Part shown: positions 5,889-6,690 of the stretch, piece by piece | How the letters are laid out: every line of letters begins with the position of its first letter | Numbering within the stretch: position 1 is the first letter of the stretch | Assembly: GCA_017628595.1 (NCBI GenBank) | Contig: JAGBYV010000325.1 | Location: 1-6,690 of the forward strand | Direction: 5' to 3' | DNA length: 6,690 bases | DNA from: Alistipes sp. | Lineage (GTDB): Bacteria; Bacteroidota; Bacteroidia; Bacteroidales; Rikenellaceae | Made by a program: the position numbers and the translations under genes | The notes under the pieces: model-generated | The model's input: only the letters and a program-made list of their open reading frames with translations | Database searches by the model: none | Told to the model about the DNA's origin: nothing

Positions 5889-6690
5889 GTGCTGTCGAGC
5901 CTTAAATATCTTATAGCAGGGCGCTATGTCCGTTCGCCGAAGTCACACTCTGTGATCAATATGATCTCGGCCGTGAGCATAGTGGCTATGGCCATACCCG
6001 TTGCGGCCATCATTCTCCTGCTCTCGATATTTAATGGACTGGAGCGTATGGCGCTCGAAAACATGAAGAGTGTAGATCCCGATCTGAGTATCACCCCACG
6101 CGAGGGTACAACCTTTCGCGTTGAGGAGTTACCCACTGAGCTGCTCGATGGTCAGGCCGATGTCGAGCAATACTCTTTCATCCTGGAGCAGAGTGCTCTT
6201 GCCCAGATAGGCGATAACCGCGCCGTAGTGCAGCTCAGAGGTGTGGATGAGAAGTATACCTCCGTAGTACCTGTTGCGGATAATATCCTTGTGGGCGAGT
6301 TCAAAACGCTTGTGGAGCAGGACGACTACGTTGTTGCGGCTCATGGTGTGATGCAGGATCTCTCGTCGTTGCGCACGACCGCCATCGGCGAAAGCATGCA
6401 ACTCTATGCCATCAACCGCACGCGTATATCTACGCTGCTACCCGTGGGAGGCTATACGCGCCGAGAGTTGCCCATTGCCGGCATCTACTCCATCGACGAG
6501 GATAACCGCTCGCTGGTGATCACTTCGCTCTCAGCGGCGCAGAGCCTCTTTAATTATGCCGACCGTGCTTCGGCTGTGGAGATTCGCCTGCGCGAGGGAG
6601 CCTCGCCGCAGCGCCTTGCCGAGCAGTTACAGGCAGCCGTAGGGGAGCACTTTGAGGTGCGTACACGCGAGGAGCGCAACTCCATCTACC
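5889..6690 (+). CDS. FtsX-like ABC transporter permease, LolC/LolE type (5' part, runs off the right edge)
   Basis: An open frame runs from an upstream stop (TAG at 5883-5885) to the edge of the window, giving 267 residues and one extra base. GTG at 5889 is the best start: it yields LSSLKYLIAGRYVRSPKSHS, the N-terminal amphipathic segment typical of this family (Y-hAxRYh, then a basic stretch). The next ATG, at 5961, would remove it. Residues 22-48 form the first membrane segment (INMISAVSIVAMAIPVAAIILLLSIFNG), after which a long periplasmic domain of the MacB type begins (MKSVDPDLSITPREG, AIGESMQLY, IAGIYSIDEDNRSLVI, FEVRTREERNSIY). The missing part should contain the other three membrane segments and the C-terminal FtsX domain. 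Such permeases release outer-membrane-bound lipoproteins or act in other mechanotransmission systems; the ATPase partner is not in the window. I recall this gene following rbfA in other Bacteroidota. Confidence 0.9.
   Translation, partial: MLSSLKYLIAGRYVRSPKSHSVINMISAVSIVAMAIPVAAIILLLSIFNGLERMALENMKSVDPDLSITPREGTTFRVEELPTELLDGQADVEQYSFILEQSALAQIGDNRAVVQLRGVDEKYTSVVPVADNILVGEFKTLVEQDDYVVAAHGVMQDLSSLRTTAIGESMQLYAINRTRISTLLPVGGYTRRELPIAGIYSIDEDNRSLVITSLSAAQSLFNYADRASAVEIRLREGASPQRLAEQLQAAVGEHFEVRTREERNSIY

Noticed and set aside
5924..6401. Two - strand open frames opposite the permease start (5924-6136 and 6129-6401)
   Set aside because: Both lie inside a + strand frame with a clear FtsX-type N-terminus and neither shows a domain.

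Overview
The window reads as ordinary chromosome of a member of the Bacteroidota. I favour the Bacteroidales, probably an Alistipes-like Rikenellaceae, because of the high GC for the phylum, the Bacteroidota-type HolB, the SbsA/Big_5-type lipoprotein, the almost absent Shine-Dalgarno sites and the rbfA-permease gene pair. That placement is inference, since no rRNA or marker gene is present. Every gene is on the + strand and packing is tight.

Region 1 (1-5254) looks like one long co-directional transcription unit. It holds the 3' end of a cyclophilin-type peptidyl-prolyl isomerase, holB (DNA polymerase III delta' subunit), folK (the pyrophosphokinase step of folate synthesis), a small unrecognised lipoprotein, a 702-residue Big_5-type lipoprotein, and a 273-residue outer-membrane beta-barrel protein. 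Gaps are 1 nt, a 1-nt overlap, 3, 12 and 19 nt, so co-transcription is likely. The first half is housekeeping (protein folding, replication, cofactor synthesis). The second half is three consecutive exported envelope proteins, two predicted lipoproteins followed by a barrel, which may work together at the outer membrane.

Region 2 (5255-5527) is the only real gap, 273 bp with no credible gene. Its first 205 bases are full of inverted repeats: a three-way-junction-like fold, a GC-rich hairpin and four more stem-loops. Its last 65 or so bases are AT-rich and run into rbfA. It could be a terminator plus leader, a structured RNA, or a copy of a dispersed intergenic repeat.

Region 3 (5528-6690) holds rbfA (30S ribosome maturation factor) and, 13 nt later, a GTG-started FtsX/LolC/LolE-type ABC transporter permease that runs off the right edge.

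I found no CRISPR array, insertion sequence, tRNA, rRNA, phage gene or defence system. The most interesting items are the hairpin-rich intergenic region, the uncharacterised lipoprotein/barrel trio, and the Met/Gly/His-rich tail of the large lipoprotein.
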